DNA of 64,000 bases from assembly GCF_001428845.1 (NCBI RefSeq), contig NZ_LMIU01000001.1, positions 984-64,983 on the forward strand, in the 5' to 3' direction. The notes under the pieces were generated by a model. It made no database searches. It saw nothing but the letters and a program-made list of their open reading frames with translations, and had not been told where the DNA came from. How positions within the stretch are numbered: position 1 is the first letter of the stretch; each line of letters begins with the position of its first letter. Below, piece by piece: positions 17,764-28,527 of this stretch. The translations under genes and the position numbers were made by a program. The stretch is from Achromobacter sp. Root83 (GTDB taxonomy: Bacteria > Pseudomonadota > Gammaproteobacteria > Burkholderiales > Burkholderiaceae_B).

Positions 17764-19350
17764 ATGGAGTGGCTGCTGGACCCCGCTGCGTGGGTCGGCT
17801 TGCTTACCCTGGTCGTCCTTGAGATCGTCCTGGGCATTGATAACCTGATTTTCATCGCCATCCTGGCGGACAAGCTGCCCCCCGCGCAGCGCGATCGCGC
17901 GCGCATCATGGGCTTGAGCCTGGCGCTCATCATGCGTCTTGGCCTCTTGTCGGTCATGTCGTGGCTGGTCACCTTGACCACCCCCCTGTTCACCATCGGA
18001 CCGGTCTCGCCCTCGGGGCGCGACCTGATCCTGATGGTGGGCGGCCTGTTCCTGCTGTTCAAAGGCACCATGGAGCTGCACGAGCGCCTCGAGGGCAGCA
18101 TCCATACGGGCTCGTCCGGACCGCGCGTGTACGCCAGCTTCTGGGTGATCGTGACGCAGATCGTGGTCCTCGACGCGGTCTTTTCGCTGGATTCCGTGAT
18201 TACCGCGGTGGGCATGGTGGATCACCTGGCCATCATGATGATCGCCGTCATCATCGCGATCGGCATCATGTTGCTGGCCTCCAAGCCGCTGACACGCTTC
18301 GTCAATGCCCACCCGACGGTGGTGGTGCTGTGCCTGGGCTTTTTGCTCATGATCGGCTTCTCGCTCCTTGCCGAGAGCTTCGGTTTCAAGGTGCCCAAGG
18401 GCTATCTGTACGCCGCCATCGGCTTCTCGGTGGCCATCGAGGCGCTCAACCAGGTGGCGCGCCGCAACCTTCTCAAGCTGGACGCCCGCCGTCCGATGCG
18501 CGAACGCACCGCCTCGGCGGTGCTGCGCATGCTGGGGAAGCGGCCGCCGGCCAGCGACGAGCCCGACCTGCCCCATGCCGACGGCCCGTCCATCCCGGCC
18601 TTCGGCGTGGAAGAGCGCAACATGGTCAGCGGCGTTCTGACGCTGGCCGAGCGTTCCATCCGGTCCATCATGACGCCCCGCACGGACGTGTCCTGGATCA
18701 ATATCGACGACGATCCCGACACCATCCGGCGCCAGATCACCGAGGCGCCGCACAGCTTCTTCCCGGTCTGCCGGGGTTCGCTGGACGAGGTCCTGGGCAT
18801 TGCCCGGGCCAAGGACCTGGTGGCCGACCTGATCACCGAGGGCCGGGTGCGCCGCAACCGCCTGCGCGACCCCATCATCGTGCATGAGTCCATCGGCATC
18901 CTGCGCCTGATGGATACGCTGAAACGTTCGCGCGGCCAGCTCGTGCTGGTGGCCGACGAGTTCGGCGCCATCGAGGGCCTGGTGACGCCCATCGACGTCT
19001 TCGAGGCCATCGCCGGCGAGTTCCCCGACGAGGACGAACTGCCCGACATCGTGGCGGACGGCGACAATACCTGGAAGATCGACGGCGCGGCCGACCTGCA
19101 CCACGTCGAGCAAGTCCTGGAAACCGAAGGCCTGGTCGACGAGGCCCAGGACTTTTCCACCCTGGCGGGCTATCTGCTGTCGCGCTTCGGACACCTGCCC
19201 AAGCCGGGTGACGTCTGCGAGTACCAGATCCACCATCAACATTTCCGCTTTGAAGTCCTGGAAATGGATGGCCGCCGAATCGCGCTGGTGCGCGTCGAGA
19301 AGCGTCCGCAAGAGCTGTTTTCCGACGAAGCATCCCTAGCCAACGACTAA
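17764..19350 (+). CDS. TerC-family membrane protein with CBS and CorC/HlyC domains
   Basis: 528 residues. The N-terminal TerC domain (about 1-230) has seven or so membrane spans and acidic signature motifs [15 protein letters not shown] near 19 and [15 protein letters not shown] near 139. It is followed by a paired CBS module (about 300-420, [10 protein letters not shown] and [14 protein letters not shown]) and a CorC/HlyC tail. This is the YegH/YoaE architecture, thought to move or sense metal ions. The substrate is unknown. The palindrome CATGGA-TTT-TCCATG at 17714-17728 lies upstream and GGAG precedes ATG 17764. Confidence 0.9.
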   Translation: MEWLLDPAAWVGLLTLVVLEIVLGIDNLIFIAILADKLPPAQRDRARIMGLSLALIMRLGLLSVMSWLVTLTTPLFTIGPVSPSGRDLILMVGGLFLLFKGTMELHERLEGSIHTGSSGPRVYASFWVIVTQIVVLDAVFSLDSVITAVGMVDHLAIMMIAVIIAIGIMLLASKPLTRFVNAHPTVVVLCLGFLLMIGFSLLAESFGFKVPKGYLYAAIGFSVAIEALNQVARRNLLKLDARRPMRERTASAVLRMLGKRPPASDEPDLPHADGPSIPAFGVEERNMVSGVLTLAERSIRSIMTPRTDVSWINIDDDPDTIRRQITEAPHSFFPVCRGSLDEVLGIARAKDLVADLITEGRVRRNRLRDPIIVHESIGILRLMDTLKRSRGQLVLVADEFGAIEGLVTPIDVFEAIAGEFPDEDELPDIVADGDNTWKIDGAADLHHVEQVLETEGLVDEAQDFSTLAGYLLSRFGHLPKPGDVCEYQIHHQHFRFEVLEMDGRRIALVRVEKRPQELFSDEASLAND

Positions 19351-19370
19351 CAGAGATCCCCCAAAGCACC

Positions 19371-20234
19371 GTGACCGAGAACGCGCTCTATCTGATCAAA
19401 GCATTCGTCCTGGGCATTCTTGAAGGCCTGACGGAATTCATCCCCGTGTCCAGCACGGGCCACCTCATCCTGGTCGGCGACTGGATCAACTTCCAGTCCG
19501 GCGAGGCCAAGGTATTCGAGGTGGTCATCCAGCTTGGATCCATCCTGGCCGTGATGTGGGTCTTCCGCGCGCGCCTGCTCAAGCTGATCCGCGGCACGCT
19601 GACCGGCGTGGCCAGCGAGGTGGCTTTCACCCGGAACCTGCTCATCGCCTTCCTGCCGGCGGCGGTGATCGGCGCGATCTTCATCAAGTCCATCAAATCG
19701 GTGTTCTACCATCCCGCCGTGGTCGTGGTGACGCTGGTGCTGGGCGGCTTGATCATGCTGTATGTGGAGCGCCGCGCGCACCATACGCCGGGCGATGCGC
19801 CGGGCGCGGCCGACGACACGGCTTCCGACGAGCGGGCGTCCGCGCACACGCTTGAACAGATCACCTGGAAGCAGGCGCTGGGCGTGGGCGTGGCGCAGTG
19901 CTTCGCGATGATTCCGGGCACGTCCCGGTCGGGCGCCACCATCATCGGCGGCATGATCGCCGGCATCCAGCGCAAGACGGCCACCGAGTTCTCATTCTTC
20001 CTGGCCATGCCGACCATGCTGGGCGCCGCGGCCTACGACATGTACAAGAACTTCGGCGTGCTGACCCAGCACGACCTGTCCGGCATCGCGGTGGGCTTCA
20101 TTGCCGCGTTCCTGAGCGCCATGGTGGTGGTGCGCGCCGTGTTGCGTTTCGTGGCCAACCACACCTATCGCGTGTTCGCCTGGTACCGGATCGTGTTCGG
20201 CGCGATCGTCGCGGCCTGGATCTTCACCCGTTGA
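19371..20234 (+). CDS. uppP: Undecaprenyl-diphosphatase UppP (BacA)
   Basis: 287 residues. A membrane enzyme that dephosphorylates undecaprenyl pyrophosphate to recycle the lipid carrier for peptidoglycan and O-antigen. Signature blocks are EGLTEFIPVSSTGHLIL near 17-33 and PGTSRSGATIIGGMIAGI near 181, with several hydrophobic spans. It starts at GTG 19371, 20 bases after the TerC gene. After the stop a degenerate 15-base repeat (TGACGCTTCACCCG-like, three copies in 20232-20270) precedes the terminator. Confidence 0.95.
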   Translation: MTENALYLIKAFVLGILEGLTEFIPVSSTGHLILVGDWINFQSGEAKVFEVVIQLGSILAVMWVFRARLLKLIRGTLTGVASEVAFTRNLLIAFLPAAVIGAIFIKSIKSVFYHPAVVVVTLVLGGLIMLYVERRAHHTPGDAPGAADDTASDERASAHTLEQITWKQALGVGVAQCFAMIPGTSRSGATIIGGMIAGIQRKTATEFSFFLAMPTMLGAAAYDMYKNFGVLTQHDLSGIAVGFIAAFLSAMVVVRAVLRFVANHTYRVFAWYRIVFGAIVAAWIFTR

Positions 20235-20302
20235 CGCTTCACCCGCTGACGCTTCATCGCTGACGCCTGCGCCGCTGCCCGCCGATGCGGACGGCGGCAA
20301 CG

Positions 20303-20341
20303 AAAAAAGGGCCGCTAGAGGTAGTTAGCGGCCCTTTTTTT
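20303..20341. terminator. Bidirectional rho-independent terminator after uppP
   Basis: GGGCCGCTA and TAGCGGCCC pair in a 9-bp stem with a loop of about 8, with A and T runs on either side, so it can end both uppP and the convergent lpxH transcript. Confidence 0.9.
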
Positions 20342-20379
20342 GTGGCGTTTCCTTGGCGAGATGCGTAGCCGCGCGCGCC

Positions 20380-21153
20380 CTACGATTCCGTTTCCAGGTC
20401 GTAGAACTCCAGGCCGTCGCGGTCGATGACCAGCCAGCCGCCGCGCGGCGGCGATACGTGGTCGCAGTCCCAGTCGGGCAGCACCCAGCGTTCGCGCTTC
20501 TTGCCGTCGACCTCCAGCACGTGGCGGGCGGGGCGGTGCGTGTGGCCATGGACCAGCACGCGCACGCCGGTTTCCCGGAAGATGGCCTCGATGGCGCCGG
20601 CGTTGACGTCCATGATCTCCATGGATTTGGTCTGGTTGGCCGCCTGGCTTTCGCCACGGGCCTGCTGGGCCATCGCCAGCCGCTCGGGGATGGTCTTGGC
20701 CAGGAATTCGGCCTGCCACTGCGGATTGCGGACCATCTGGCGGAATTGCTGATAGGCGGCGTCGTCGGTACAGAATTCGTCGCCGTGCGTCAGCAGGACC
20801 TGGCCGAAGTCGGTCTGCAGCAGCGCGGGCTCGGGCAGCAGGCGGGCGCCCACGGCAGTGGCCAGTTCTTCCCCGATGAGGAAGTCGCGGTTGCCGCGGC
20901 CCAGCCATACCGGGATGCGCCCGGCCGTGTCCTTGATCGCCGTCAGCGCCGTGGCAAGCCACGGCGGCGCGGCGCGGATCACGTCGTCGCCAATCCAGGC
21001 ATCGAAGATGTCGCCCGGCAGCAGCAGGGCGGCGGCTTCTTCTTGCGCGGCTTGCAGAAAGGCCAGGAAGGCCTCCGAGGTGGCCGGCGTGGCCGGCCCC
21101 AGGTGCAGGTCGGACGCCAGCCAGATCGGACCGGACAGGGCGATCTTATTCAA
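20380..21153 (-). CDS. lpxH: UDP-2,3-diacylglucosamine diphosphatase LpxH
   Basis: A 257-residue calcineurin-like phosphoesterase of lipid A synthesis that hydrolyses UDP-diacylglucosamine to lipid X and UMP at the inner membrane. Metal-ligand motifs are in order: SDLHLG near 14, GDIFD near 46, GRGNRDF near 82, THGDEFC near 118 and HGHTHRP near 199. The start appears to be TTG at 21153, overlapping the previous stop by 8 bases. No ATG fits before the first motif. It is the third gene of a TPR-cyclophilin-lpxH unit. Confidence 0.92.
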   Translation of the reverse strand: MNKIALSGPIWLASDLHLGPATPATSEAFLAFLQAAQEEAAALLLPGDIFDAWIGDDVIRAAPPWLATALTAIKDTAGRIPVWLGRGNRDFLIGEELATAVGARLLPEPALLQTDFGQVLLTHGDEFCTDDAAYQQFRQMVRNPQWQAEFLAKTIPERLAMAQQARGESQAANQTKSMEIMDVNAGAIEAIFRETGVRVLVHGHTHRPARHVLEVDGKKRERWVLPDWDCDHVSPPRGGWLVIDRDGLEFYDLETES

Positions 21154-21793
21154 GAATTTCGGCCTTCTCGATGATGACGTCTTCGTTCGGCACGTTCTGG
21201 TGGAAGCCCTTGTTGCCGGTCTTCACGCCCTTGATCTTCTCGACCACGTCCGTGCCTTCGGTGATGGTGCCGAACACGGCATAGCCCCAGCCGTTGGGCG
21301 TGGGCGACGTGAAATTCAGGAAGTCGTTGTTGGACACGTTGATGAAGAACTGCGCCGTGGCCGAATGCGGGTCGCTGGTGCGAGCCATGGCGAGCGTGTA
21401 CTTGTCGTTCTTCAGGCCGTTGTTGGCTTCGTTTTCGATCGGGGCATGGGTCTGCTTTTGCTTCATGCCGGGTTCGAAGCCGCCGCCCTGGATCATGAAA
21501 CCATCGATCACGCGATGGAACACCGTGCCGTTGTAGAACCCTTCCTTGACGTAGGTCAGGAAGTTCTCGACGGACTTCGGGGCCTTGGCTGCGTCCAGGG
21601 TAATGACCATGTCGCCTTGGTTGGTTTGGAGCTTGACGCGGGGATTGGAGCTCATGGTTTTGGTGCCTTCAGAGGTGGAGGTGGAAGAAGAGGCCGCGGG
21701 GGCGGCGCTGACGAGCGCTGGGGCGAATGCAGCCAGCGCGAACGAGCACGCCGTCAGGCGCAGCAGGTGAAGAGGAGAGTAACGGGACATCAT
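21146..21793 (-). CDS. Peptidyl-prolyl cis-trans isomerase, cyclophilin type, with signal peptide
   Basis: 215 residues. A signal peptide (about 1-30, ending VSA) and a Ser/Thr-rich linker precede a complete cyclophilin domain starting near residue 46 ([15 protein letters not shown]). Cyclophilin marks include [33 protein letters not shown] and [12 protein letters not shown]. An internal ATG at 21658 ([10 protein letters not shown]) is where a cytoplasmic PpiB would normally begin, so two forms, exported and cytoplasmic, are possible. It starts with tandem ATGATG overlapping the TPR gene stop. Confidence 0.9.
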   Translation of the reverse strand: MMSRYSPLHLLRLTACSFALAAFAPALVSAAPAASSSTSTSEGTKTMSSNPRVKLQTNQGDMVITLDAAKAPKSVENFLTYVKEGFYNGTVFHRVIDGFMIQGGGFEPGMKQKQTHAPIENEANNGLKNDKYTLAMARTSDPHSATAQFFINVSNNDFLNFTSPTPNGWGYAVFGTITEGTDVVEKIKGVKTGNKGFHQNVPNEDVIIEKAEILE

Positions 21794-22470
21794 TTGCCTT
21801 GTTTATCCTTCAACATTGTTTCAACTTCGCGGACTTTTTCCTGCATGCCGGGCACGCCGTCGCTGGCGGCCTTCTTGTAGGTGCGCAAGGCCTGCAGAAG
21901 TTGCAGGTCGCCAAGATTGGCGCGCGCGGCGGCGTAGCCCGGGTCGGCGCGCAATGCCATTTGCAGGGCATCTTGCGCTTTTTCAAGTTCGCCGCGGCCC
22001 GCATAGAGAGCCGCCAGGTTGTTCCAGGGTTCCGGCAGTTCGGGGAACCGGGTGGTCATATCGGTGTAGATGTCGATGGCTTCGTTGGTGCGCTTCAGGG
22101 CGGCAAGCGCGCGCGCATGCTGGAACATCAACTGCACATCGGTGCCGCGCTGGTCCGAGATCTCGGCCTGGCGCTTTTCGATCATCGCCAGCGCCTCTTC
22201 GTTTTCGCCGCGGTTCAGCATGCGTTCGATGTGCGCCGTGATCTGCGAGGGCGAGGGCGTCAGCCGGGTGTCCACGCCGGGCTTGACGGCTTCCAGCAGC
22301 TTGGCCAGGCCATCCCAACCGCCTTCGGGCGGGATCGGGTCCAGGGTGGTGCGGCTGGCGTTGGGATTTTCGCCGCTGCCGCCCATCGACTGGGCCAGAG
22401 ACACGCCAACCGGCGCGCTGGCCAGGGCCAGGGCGAGCAGGGCAACGCAAAAACGCGGCTTGATAGTCAC
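21790..22470 (-). CDS. Exported tetratricopeptide-repeat protein
   Basis: 226 residues from GTG 22470: a signal peptide of about 25 ([20 protein letters not shown]) and then at least three TPR helices-pairs ([58 protein letters not shown]). I chose GTG 22470, behind GGAAG, because it places the signal peptide at the front. The open frame to 22650 adds an Arg- and Ser-rich leader unlike any signal. TPR proteins scaffold others; the partner is not known. It heads the cyclophilin-lpxH operon and diverges from cysS. Confidence 0.8.
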   Translation of the reverse strand: MTIKPRFCVALLALALASAPVGVSLAQSMGGSGENPNASRTTLDPIPPEGGWDGLAKLLEAVKPGVDTRLTPSPSQITAHIERMLNRGENEEALAMIEKRQAEISDQRGTDVQLMFQHARALAALKRTNEAIDIYTDMTTRFPELPEPWNNLAALYAGRGELEKAQDALQMALRADPGYAAARANLGDLQLLQALRTYKKAASDGVPGMQEKVREVETMLKDKQGK

Positions 22471-22663
22471 GAGGGCTTCCGTTAAAAGTCGTGGCCGGCC
22501 CGCGCTTACGCGCGCGACCGGGCCGCTTGCTATACTTGACGACCACCATTTTAGCCCCGGTTGAGTTTTTGGTTCGAATGGGGCGGCACGCTGTGACGGT
22601 ATCGTCCGTCGGCAGCCACTTTCCGCAACCGCCACGGAAAATTCTGACAAAGCCTATTGCGCC

Positions 22664-24118
22664 ATGCTGCAAATCTACAACACGTTATCGCGTACCAAAG
22701 AACCGTTCAAACCGGCCCAGGCCGGCCAGGTGCGCATGTACGTGTGCGGCATGACCGTGTATGACTACTGCCATCTCGGGCACGCCCGCATGCTGGTGTC
22801 GTTCGATGTGGTGCAGCGCTGGCTGCGCGCAAGCGGGCTGGCCGTCGATTACGTGCGCAACATCACCGATATCGACGACAAGATCATCCGCCGCGCCGTC
22901 GAGACCAACCGCCGCATCGGCGAGGTCACCGAGTTCTATATCGACGCCATGCACGCCGACGAGCGCGCCCTGGGCGTAGAGGCCCCGGACCGCGAGCCGC
23001 GCGCCACGCAATACGTGGGCGAGATGCTCGACATCATCGGCAAGCTGGAACAGAACGGCCTGGCCTATCAGGCTGGCGACGGCGACGTGAATTACGCCGT
23101 GCGGGGCTTTGCCGATTACGGCAAGCTGTCCGGCAAGACGCTGGACGACCTGCGCGCCGGCGAACGCGTGGCGGTGGGCTCGGCCAAGCGCGATCCGCTG
23201 GATTTCGTATTGTGGAAGTCCGCCAAGGCCGAAGAACCGGCCGACACCAAATGGGAGTCGCCCTACGGCCTGGGCCGTCCTGGCTGGCACATCGAGTGCT
23301 CCGCCATGAGCAAATCGCTGCTGGGACTGCCGCTGGACATCCACGGGGGCGGCCCGGACCTGAAATTCCCGCACCACGAGAACGAGATCGCCCAGACCGA
23401 AGGCGCCTTCGGCGGCACGCTGGCCAACATCTGGATGCACTGCGGCCCGTTGATGGTGGATTCGGACAAGATGTCCAAGTCCCTGGGCAATTTCCGCACC
23501 ATCCGCCAGACCGTCGCGCAGACCGATCCGGCGACGGACCAGGCGCAGTATCCGGTGAACCCGCGCGAGGCGGAAATGCTGCGCTTCTTCATCGTGCGCA
23601 ACCACTACCGAAGCTCGCAGAACTACGCGCCGGACAATCTGGTCGACGCGCAGAACGCGCTGGACCGCCTGTACCAGGCCTTGCAGAACGTGCCGGCCGA
23701 CGGCCAGGGCATCGACTGGAACGAGCCGCAGGCCCAGGCCTTCAAGGCCGCCATGGACGACGATTTCAACAGCTCGGGCGCGGTGGCGGCGCTGTTCGAA
23801 CTGGCCTCCGAGGCCAACCGCACAAAAAGCGCGCGCAGCGCCGGCCAGATGAAGGCCCTGGGATCCGTGCTGGGCTTGCTGCAGCAGGCGCCGGCGGCTT
23901 ATTTCCAGTCGCCCACCCGCTATTCGGCGGCCGCGATGGAGCAGGGCGCGCGCAGCACGCTGGACGCCGAAGCCATCCAATCCCTGATCGACGCGCGCTC
24001 GGCCGCCAAGGCGGCCCGCAATTTCGCCGAAGCCGACCGCATCCGCGCCGAACTGCGCGATGCCGGCATCGAACTGGACGACAAGCCGGGTGGTCTGACG
24101 CAATGGCGTCGGGCTTGA
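22664..24118 (+). CDS. cysS: Cysteine--tRNA ligase
   Basis: A 484-residue class I synthetase that charges tRNA-Cys. Visible marks are the zinc Cys in [19 protein letters not shown] near 25-43 (with the HLGH version of HIGH), [13 protein letters not shown] near 232 and the KMSKSLGNF loop near 269. The C-terminal DALR-like and anticodon regions are complete. Length matches the family (E. coli 461). A DNA glycosylase follows 20 bases later. Confidence 0.96.
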   Translation: MLQIYNTLSRTKEPFKPAQAGQVRMYVCGMTVYDYCHLGHARMLVSFDVVQRWLRASGLAVDYVRNITDIDDKIIRRAVETNRRIGEVTEFYIDAMHADERALGVEAPDREPRATQYVGEMLDIIGKLEQNGLAYQAGDGDVNYAVRGFADYGKLSGKTLDDLRAGERVAVGSAKRDPLDFVLWKSAKAEEPADTKWESPYGLGRPGWHIECSAMSKSLLGLPLDIHGGGPDLKFPHHENEIAQTEGAFGGTLANIWMHCGPLMVDSDKMSKSLGNFRTIRQTVAQTDPATDQAQYPVNPREAEMLRFFIVRNHYRSSQNYAPDNLVDAQNALDRLYQALQNVPADGQGIDWNEPQAQAFKAAMDDDFNSSGAVAALFELASEANRTKSARSAGQMKALGSVLGLLQQAPAAYFQSPTRYSAAAMEQGARSTLDAEAIQSLIDARSAAKAARNFAEADRIRAELRDAGIELDDKPGGLTQWRRA

Positions 24119-24138
24119 GCCCCCAGGATACGCCCGAC

Positions 24139-24783
24139 ATGTCCACCGCCGATCTCGAAATTCCCAAGCCTGAGTATTGGGAAGCCGCCGTAGCCCATCT
24201 GATGCGGCGCGACCGCATTCTGAAAAAGATCATCCCGCAGCACCCCGAGGTCTGGCTGACCTCGCGCGGCACGCCTTTCGTGACGCTGGCGCGGGCCATC
24301 ATCGGGCAACAGATCTCAAGCAAGGCCGCCGACGCCGTCTGGGTCAAGTTCATCGATGCGGTGGGCAAGCGCCCCACGCCGGTCGCCGTGCTGCGGGTCG
24401 GCGTGGACGGCCTGCGCAAGGCCGGCCTGTCCCAGCGCAAGGCCGAATACGTACTGGACCTGGCCGTGCACTTCGGCGAACGGCGGGTCCATCCCGAGAA
24501 GTGGGCGGCCATGGACGACGAGGCCGTCATTTCCGAATTAGTCGCCATCCGGGGCATCGGGCGCTGGACGGCGGAGATGTTTTTGATTTTCAATCTACAG
24601 CGGCCCGATGTCCTGCCGCTGGACGATCTGGGGTTGCTCAAGGCAATCTCGCTACACTATTTCAGCGGCGAGCCTGTCTCTCGCTTCGAGGCTCGCGAAG
24701 TCTCGTTGGCGTGGCAACCCTGGCGTACCGTGGCAACCTGGTATTTGTGGCGCAGTCTGGAACCGACACCGGTTCAATACTGA
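24139..24783 (+). CDS. DNA-3-methyladenine glycosylase II-like (AlkA/HhH-GPD)
   Basis: 214 residues with a helix-hairpin-helix-GPD fold: IIGQQISSKAADAVW near 55, the hairpin LVAIRGIGRWTAEMFLIF near 135 and the catalytic Asp in VLPLDDLGLLKAI near 160. It excises alkylated purines, starting base-excision repair. The AlkA N-terminal TBP-like domain is missing, as in the shorter Mag1-like members. The start ATG 24139 gives MSTADLEIPKPEYW. Confidence 0.88.
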   Translation: MSTADLEIPKPEYWEAAVAHLMRRDRILKKIIPQHPEVWLTSRGTPFVTLARAIIGQQISSKAADAVWVKFIDAVGKRPTPVAVLRVGVDGLRKAGLSQRKAEYVLDLAVHFGERRVHPEKWAAMDDEAVISELVAIRGIGRWTAEMFLIFNLQRPDVLPLDDLGLLKAISLHYFSGEPVSRFEAREVSLAWQPWRTVATWYLWRSLEPTPVQY

Positions 24784-24819
24784 TGCACCCCAGGCAGCCC
24801 ATCTACGGAACCACACTAC

Positions 24820-25785
24820 ATGCGCAATACATTTCTGGAATTTGAACAGCCGCTCGCCGAGCTCGAGAACAAGATCGAGCAGCTGCGCTACGTGCAGGCT
24901 GATTCGGCGGTGGACATCTCCGATGAAATCGGACGTCTGCAGCAAAAGAGCCAGGCACTGGCCAAGGAAATCTACGCCAAGCTGACGCCCTGGCAAACGG
25001 CGCTGGTCGCGCGCCATCCCCAGCGTCCCTACACGCTGGACTACGTGCGCGAAATGTTCACCGACTTCCATGAACTGCACGGCGACCGCATGTACGCCGA
25101 CGACCAGTCCATCATTGGCGGCCTGGCGCGGTTCAACGGCACGCCCTGCATGGTCATCGGCCACCAGAAGGGACGCGACACCAAGGAGCGCGCCGCCCGC
25201 AATTTCGGCATGCCGCGCCCCGAAGGCTATCGCAAGGCCCTGCGCCTGATGCGCCTGGCCGAGAAGTTCGGCATCCCCGTGTTCACCTTCGTGGACACCC
25301 CCGGCGCCTACCCCGGTATCGGCGCCGAAGAGCGCGGCCAGTCCGAAGCCATTGGCCACAATCTGTACGCCATGGCCGAACTGAAGGTGCCCGTGATCTG
25401 CACCATCATCGGTGAAGGCGGCTCGGGCGGCGCCCTGGCCATCGCCGTGGGCAACGCCGTACTGATGCTGCAGTACGCAACCTATGCCGTGATCTCGCCC
25501 GAAGGCTGCGCGTCGATCTTGTGGCGCAGCGCCGACAAGGCGCCCGACGCCGCCGAGGCGCTGGCCATCATCGCTCCGCGCCTGAAGGACCTGGGCCTGG
25601 TGGACCGCGTCGTCAACGAGCCGGTGGGCGGCGCCCACCGCGACCCCCGCGTCATGGCGCGCCTGCTGCGCCGCGCGCTGGGCGACGCCCTGCGCCAGCT
25701 CCAGGGCATGACGCCCGAACAGCTCGTGGAACAGCGCGTCCAGCGCGTGCTGTCCTACGGCGCCTACCAGGAAGTGCGCGCGTAA
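24820..25785 (+). CDS. accA: Acetyl-CoA carboxylase carboxyltransferase subunit alpha
   Basis: 321 residues, the standard length. With AccD it transfers carboxyl from biotin to acetyl-CoA to make malonyl-CoA, the first step of fatty acid synthesis. Marks are [17 protein letters not shown] at the N-terminus and the oxyanion-hole region [18 protein letters not shown] with [15 protein letters not shown]. It lies 37 bases after the glycosylase gene and 61 before tilS. Confidence 0.97.
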   Translation: MRNTFLEFEQPLAELENKIEQLRYVQADSAVDISDEIGRLQQKSQALAKEIYAKLTPWQTALVARHPQRPYTLDYVREMFTDFHELHGDRMYADDQSIIGGLARFNGTPCMVIGHQKGRDTKERAARNFGMPRPEGYRKALRLMRLAEKFGIPVFTFVDTPGAYPGIGAEERGQSEAIGHNLYAMAELKVPVICTIIGEGGSGGALAIAVGNAVLMLQYATYAVISPEGCASILWRSADKAPDAAEALAIIAPRLKDLGLVDRVVNEPVGGAHRDPRVMARLLRRALGDALRQLQGMTPEQLVEQRVQRVLSYGAYQEVRA

Positions 25786-25845
25786 AGCGGGCAGGGCGCC
25801 GGCCTCCCGCCGGCGTCGCGGCCGACGCGCCACGCGCCCTCTCTC

Positions 25846-26910
25846 ATGACCGACGCCCCGGCGCCCGAATCCACGCATCGGGTCCCGGCGGGCCTCGGGC
25901 AATCCCTCCCCGTTTCCGTCGAGCTTGCCGCAGCCTTGCGCCAGGCGCTTTCTGCCTTGCCCGAGCGTCCTCGGCGCATTGCCGTGGCATTCAGCGGCGG
26001 CGCGGACTCGGCCATGCTGGCCGTGCATGCGGCCGCCGTGGCGGCGCCTCTGGGCATCGGCGTGGCGCTGTTCCATGTGCATCACGGCCTGCAGGCCGAG
26101 GCCGACGCGTGGGCGCTGCAGGCGCGGGCCCTGGGCGGCACGCTGTCCCTGCCGCTCTTCGAGGCGCGCGTGCAGGTCGATCAAGCCGCCGGCAAGGGCA
26201 TGGAGGCCGCCGCCCGCGACGCGCGCTATGCGGCCCTCGCCCGGCTGGCGCACGAACAGGGGATCGGCCATGTGCTGCTGGCCCATCACCGCAATGATCA
26301 GGCGGAAACCGTGCTGCTGCGCCTGCTGCGCGGCACGGGCCTGGCCGGCATGGCGGCCATGACGCCATGCTCGCAACGCGACGGGGTGACCTATCTGCGC
26401 CCCTGGCTCGGACAGGACCGCGCGGCGATCCTGCGGGCGGCGGACGCGGTCGAGGCCGCATGCGGCTGGCGTGCCGTGCAGGACCCCTCCAACGCAGATC
26501 CCCGCTACACCCGCGCCGCCCTGCGCGAGCTGCTGGCGCCCGTGCTGGACGCCCGATGGCCGGGCTGGCGCGGCATCGTCGCCCGGCATGCGCGGCACAT
26601 GGCGCAGGCCGCCGAAATCCTGGATGAGGTGGCGCGGGAGGACTACGCCACGCTGGAGCCCAGCCCCGATGGCGCCAGTTTTTCGCTGCGGGCGTGGCGC
26701 GCGCTGTCGCCGGCACGCCAGGCGCAGGTGCTGCGGTATTGGTTGGAAATGAACGGCGCCCGCATGCCCACGGATGCGCGCATGGCGGATCTGCTGCGGC
26801 AGTTGCGCGGGTTGCACAGCCTGGGCCATGACCGCCAGGTGCGCGTCGAGCAGGCCGGCCACGTCATCCGCTGCCATCGCGGCCGGGTCTGGGTGGAACC
26901 CCGCCCTTAG
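25846..26910 (+). CDS. tilS: tRNA(Ile)-lysidine synthetase
   Basis: 354 residues with the N-type PP-loop SGGADSAM near 48-55 and the family motif LLAHHRNDQAETVLLRLLRGTG near 142. It converts C34 of the tRNA-Ile CAU anticodon to lysidine using ATP and lysine, which is essential for reading AUA. It is shorter than the 432-residue E. coli enzyme because the C-terminal domain is reduced. The accA-tilS-lysC order is usual in this family of bacteria. A GC hairpin without a T run lies at about 26929-26948. Confidence 0.93.
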   Translation: MTDAPAPESTHRVPAGLGQSLPVSVELAAALRQALSALPERPRRIAVAFSGGADSAMLAVHAAAVAAPLGIGVALFHVHHGLQAEADAWALQARALGGTLSLPLFEARVQVDQAAGKGMEAAARDARYAALARLAHEQGIGHVLLAHHRNDQAETVLLRLLRGTGLAGMAAMTPCSQRDGVTYLRPWLGQDRAAILRAADAVEAACGWRAVQDPSNADPRYTRAALRELLAPVLDARWPGWRGIVARHARHMAQAAEILDEVAREDYATLEPSPDGASFSLRAWRALSPARQAQVLRYWLEMNGARMPTDARMADLLRQLRGLHSLGHDRQVRVEQAGHVIRCHRGRVWVEPRP

Positions 26911-27064
26911 GCCGCGCGGGCGCCCCCGCGGAAGGGGGCTGCAGGCGAAGAAGTGCCGCGGGCCGGACATAAATCCGGGCAAACTGCGCAAATTTTTACC
27001 GTCGCGCTAGAATATATGGTTTTGCCCGTCAACACTTGCGGCGGGTCTCCAGCCAGAGTACGAG

Positions 27065-28330
27065 ATGTCCCTGATCGTTCACAAATATGGCGGTACTTCG
27101 ATGGGCTCGGTCGAGCGCATCAGAAACGTGGCGCGTCGCGTCGCGAAGTGGCACGCCGCCGGCCACCAGGTTGTTATTGTTCCGTCCGCCATGGCGGGCG
27201 AAACGAATCGTCTGCTTGGTCTGGCGCGCGAGCTTTCGCCCCAGCCCGACAGCCGCGAACTCGACATGATCGCCGCCACCGGCGAGCAAGCCAGCAGCGG
27301 CCTTCTGGCCATTGCCTTGCAGGCCGAGGGCATTCCCGCGCGCAGCTATGCCGGATGGCAAGTGCCCGTGCGTACCGATTCGTCATTCACGAAGGCTCGC
27401 ATCACGTCCATCGACGATGCCCGCATCCGCGCGGATCTCGACGCTGGCCGCGTGGTCATCGTCACGGGCTTCCAGGGCGTCGACCCGGAAGGCCACATCA
27501 CCACGCTGGGCCGCGGTGGCTCCGATACCTCGGCCGTGGCCGTGGCGGCGGCCATCAAGGCCGACGAGTGCCTGATCTACACGGATGTGGATGGCGTCTA
27601 CACGACCGATCCGCGCGTGGTGCCCGAAGCGCGCCGCATGGCCGTCGTTTCCTTCGAGGAAATGCTGGAAATGGCGTCGCTGGGCTCCAAGGTCCTGCAG
27701 ATCCGCTCGGTTGAATTCGCCGGCAAATACCGTGTGCCGGTCCGGGTCCTGTCCTCGCTGACCGACCCGCTTATCCCGCTCGAAGAAGAAATGGTTTCGG
27801 GCACGCTGATTACTTTTGAGGAAGACGAAAAAATGGAAGCCGCCGTTGTCTCCGGCATCGCCTTCAGCCGCGACGAAGCCAAAATCACCCTGCTGGCCGT
27901 GCCGGATAAGCCCGGCATTGCGTTCTCCATCCTGGGTCCTGTCGCCGCCGCCAATATCGACGTCGACATGATCGTGCAGAACCAGTCCGTGGCCGGCACG
28001 ACCGACTTCTCGTTCACCGTGAACCGCAATGAATTCGCGCGCGCCGTGGACTTGCTCAAGCGCGAAGTCATTCCCGCCGTGGGCGCGCGCGAACTGTCCA
28101 CCGATGAAAAGGTCGCCAAGGTCTCCATCGTCGGTATCGGCATGCGCTCGCACGTAGGCGTCGCCAGCCTGATGTTCCAGACGCTCTCGCAAGAGGGCAT
28201 CAACATCCAGATGATCAGCACCAGCGAAATCAAGACCTCGGTGATCATCGACGACAAGTACATGGAACTGGGCGTGCGCGCGCTGCACAAGGCCTTCGGC
28301 CTGGACCAGGCGCCCGCCACCAAGATCTGA
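27065..28330 (+). CDS. lysC: Aspartate kinase (lysine-sensitive type, two ACT domains)
   Basis: 421 residues, the length of the beta-proteobacterial monofunctional enzyme that phosphorylates aspartate for lysine, threonine and methionine synthesis. Kinase marks are IVHKYGGTSMGSVERI at the start and GRGGSDTSAVAVAAAI near 153. ACT domains follow (about 265-330 and 345-410, LLAVPDKPGIAFSIL and VSIVGIGMRSHVGVA). The 154-base leader holds a TAGAAT-like -10 at 27008 but nothing resembling a lysine riboswitch. In this class an internal start can give a separate beta subunit; I cannot confirm that here. Confidence 0.95.
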   Translation: MSLIVHKYGGTSMGSVERIRNVARRVAKWHAAGHQVVIVPSAMAGETNRLLGLARELSPQPDSRELDMIAATGEQASSGLLAIALQAEGIPARSYAGWQVPVRTDSSFTKARITSIDDARIRADLDAGRVVIVTGFQGVDPEGHITTLGRGGSDTSAVAVAAAIKADECLIYTDVDGVYTTDPRVVPEARRMAVVSFEEMLEMASLGSKVLQIRSVEFAGKYRVPVRVLSSLTDPLIPLEEEMVSGTLITFEEDEKMEAAVVSGIAFSRDEAKITLLAVPDKPGIAFSILGPVAAANIDVDMIVQNQSVAGTTDFSFTVNRNEFARAVDLLKREVIPAVGARELSTDEKVAKVSIVGIGMRSHVGVASLMFQTLSQEGINIQMISTSEIKTSVIIDDKYMELGVRALHKAFGLDQAPATKI

Positions 28331-28420
28331 GGAATGCTGTTCCGGCACGTTTTTTTTGATTGAAGGCCTGCCCGCAGGCTAAGAGCGAAAAAAATCGTGC
28401 TAGAATCTCGTTCTCTTTTC

Positions 28421-28513
28421 GGAGACGTGCCCGAGAGGCTGAAGGGGCTCCCCTGCTAAGGGAGTATGTGGCTAAAAACTGCATCGTGGGTTCGAATCCC
28501 ACCGTCTCCGCCA
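28421..28513 (+). tRNA. tRNA-Ser (anticodon GCU)
   Basis: 93 nt with acceptor stem GGAGACG/CGTCTCC, encoded CCA end (28511-28513), the long variable arm of a serine tRNA and anticodon loop CTGCTAA giving GCU for AGC/AGU codons. The T loop is GTTCGAATC. TAGAAT at 28401-28406 is a likely -10. The 3' end from 28500 is the left attachment core of the prophage and is fully restored by it. Confidence 0.96.
28500..28513. repeat. attL core
   Basis: CACCGTCTCCGCCA, the last 14 bases of tRNA-Ser, identical to 59235-59248. Identity ends at once on both sides, so this is the crossover core. Confidence 0.92.
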
Positions 28514-28527
28514 GAATTTTGCACCTG

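Noticed and set aside
24652..26991. A 779-codon minus-strand open frame
   Set aside because: Antisense to accA and tilS, with low-complexity Ala/Gly/Gln/His-rich translation.
26911..27064. Lysine riboswitch before lysC
   Set aside because: The 154-base leader lacks the conserved multi-helix core and this class is not usual in beta-proteobacteria.
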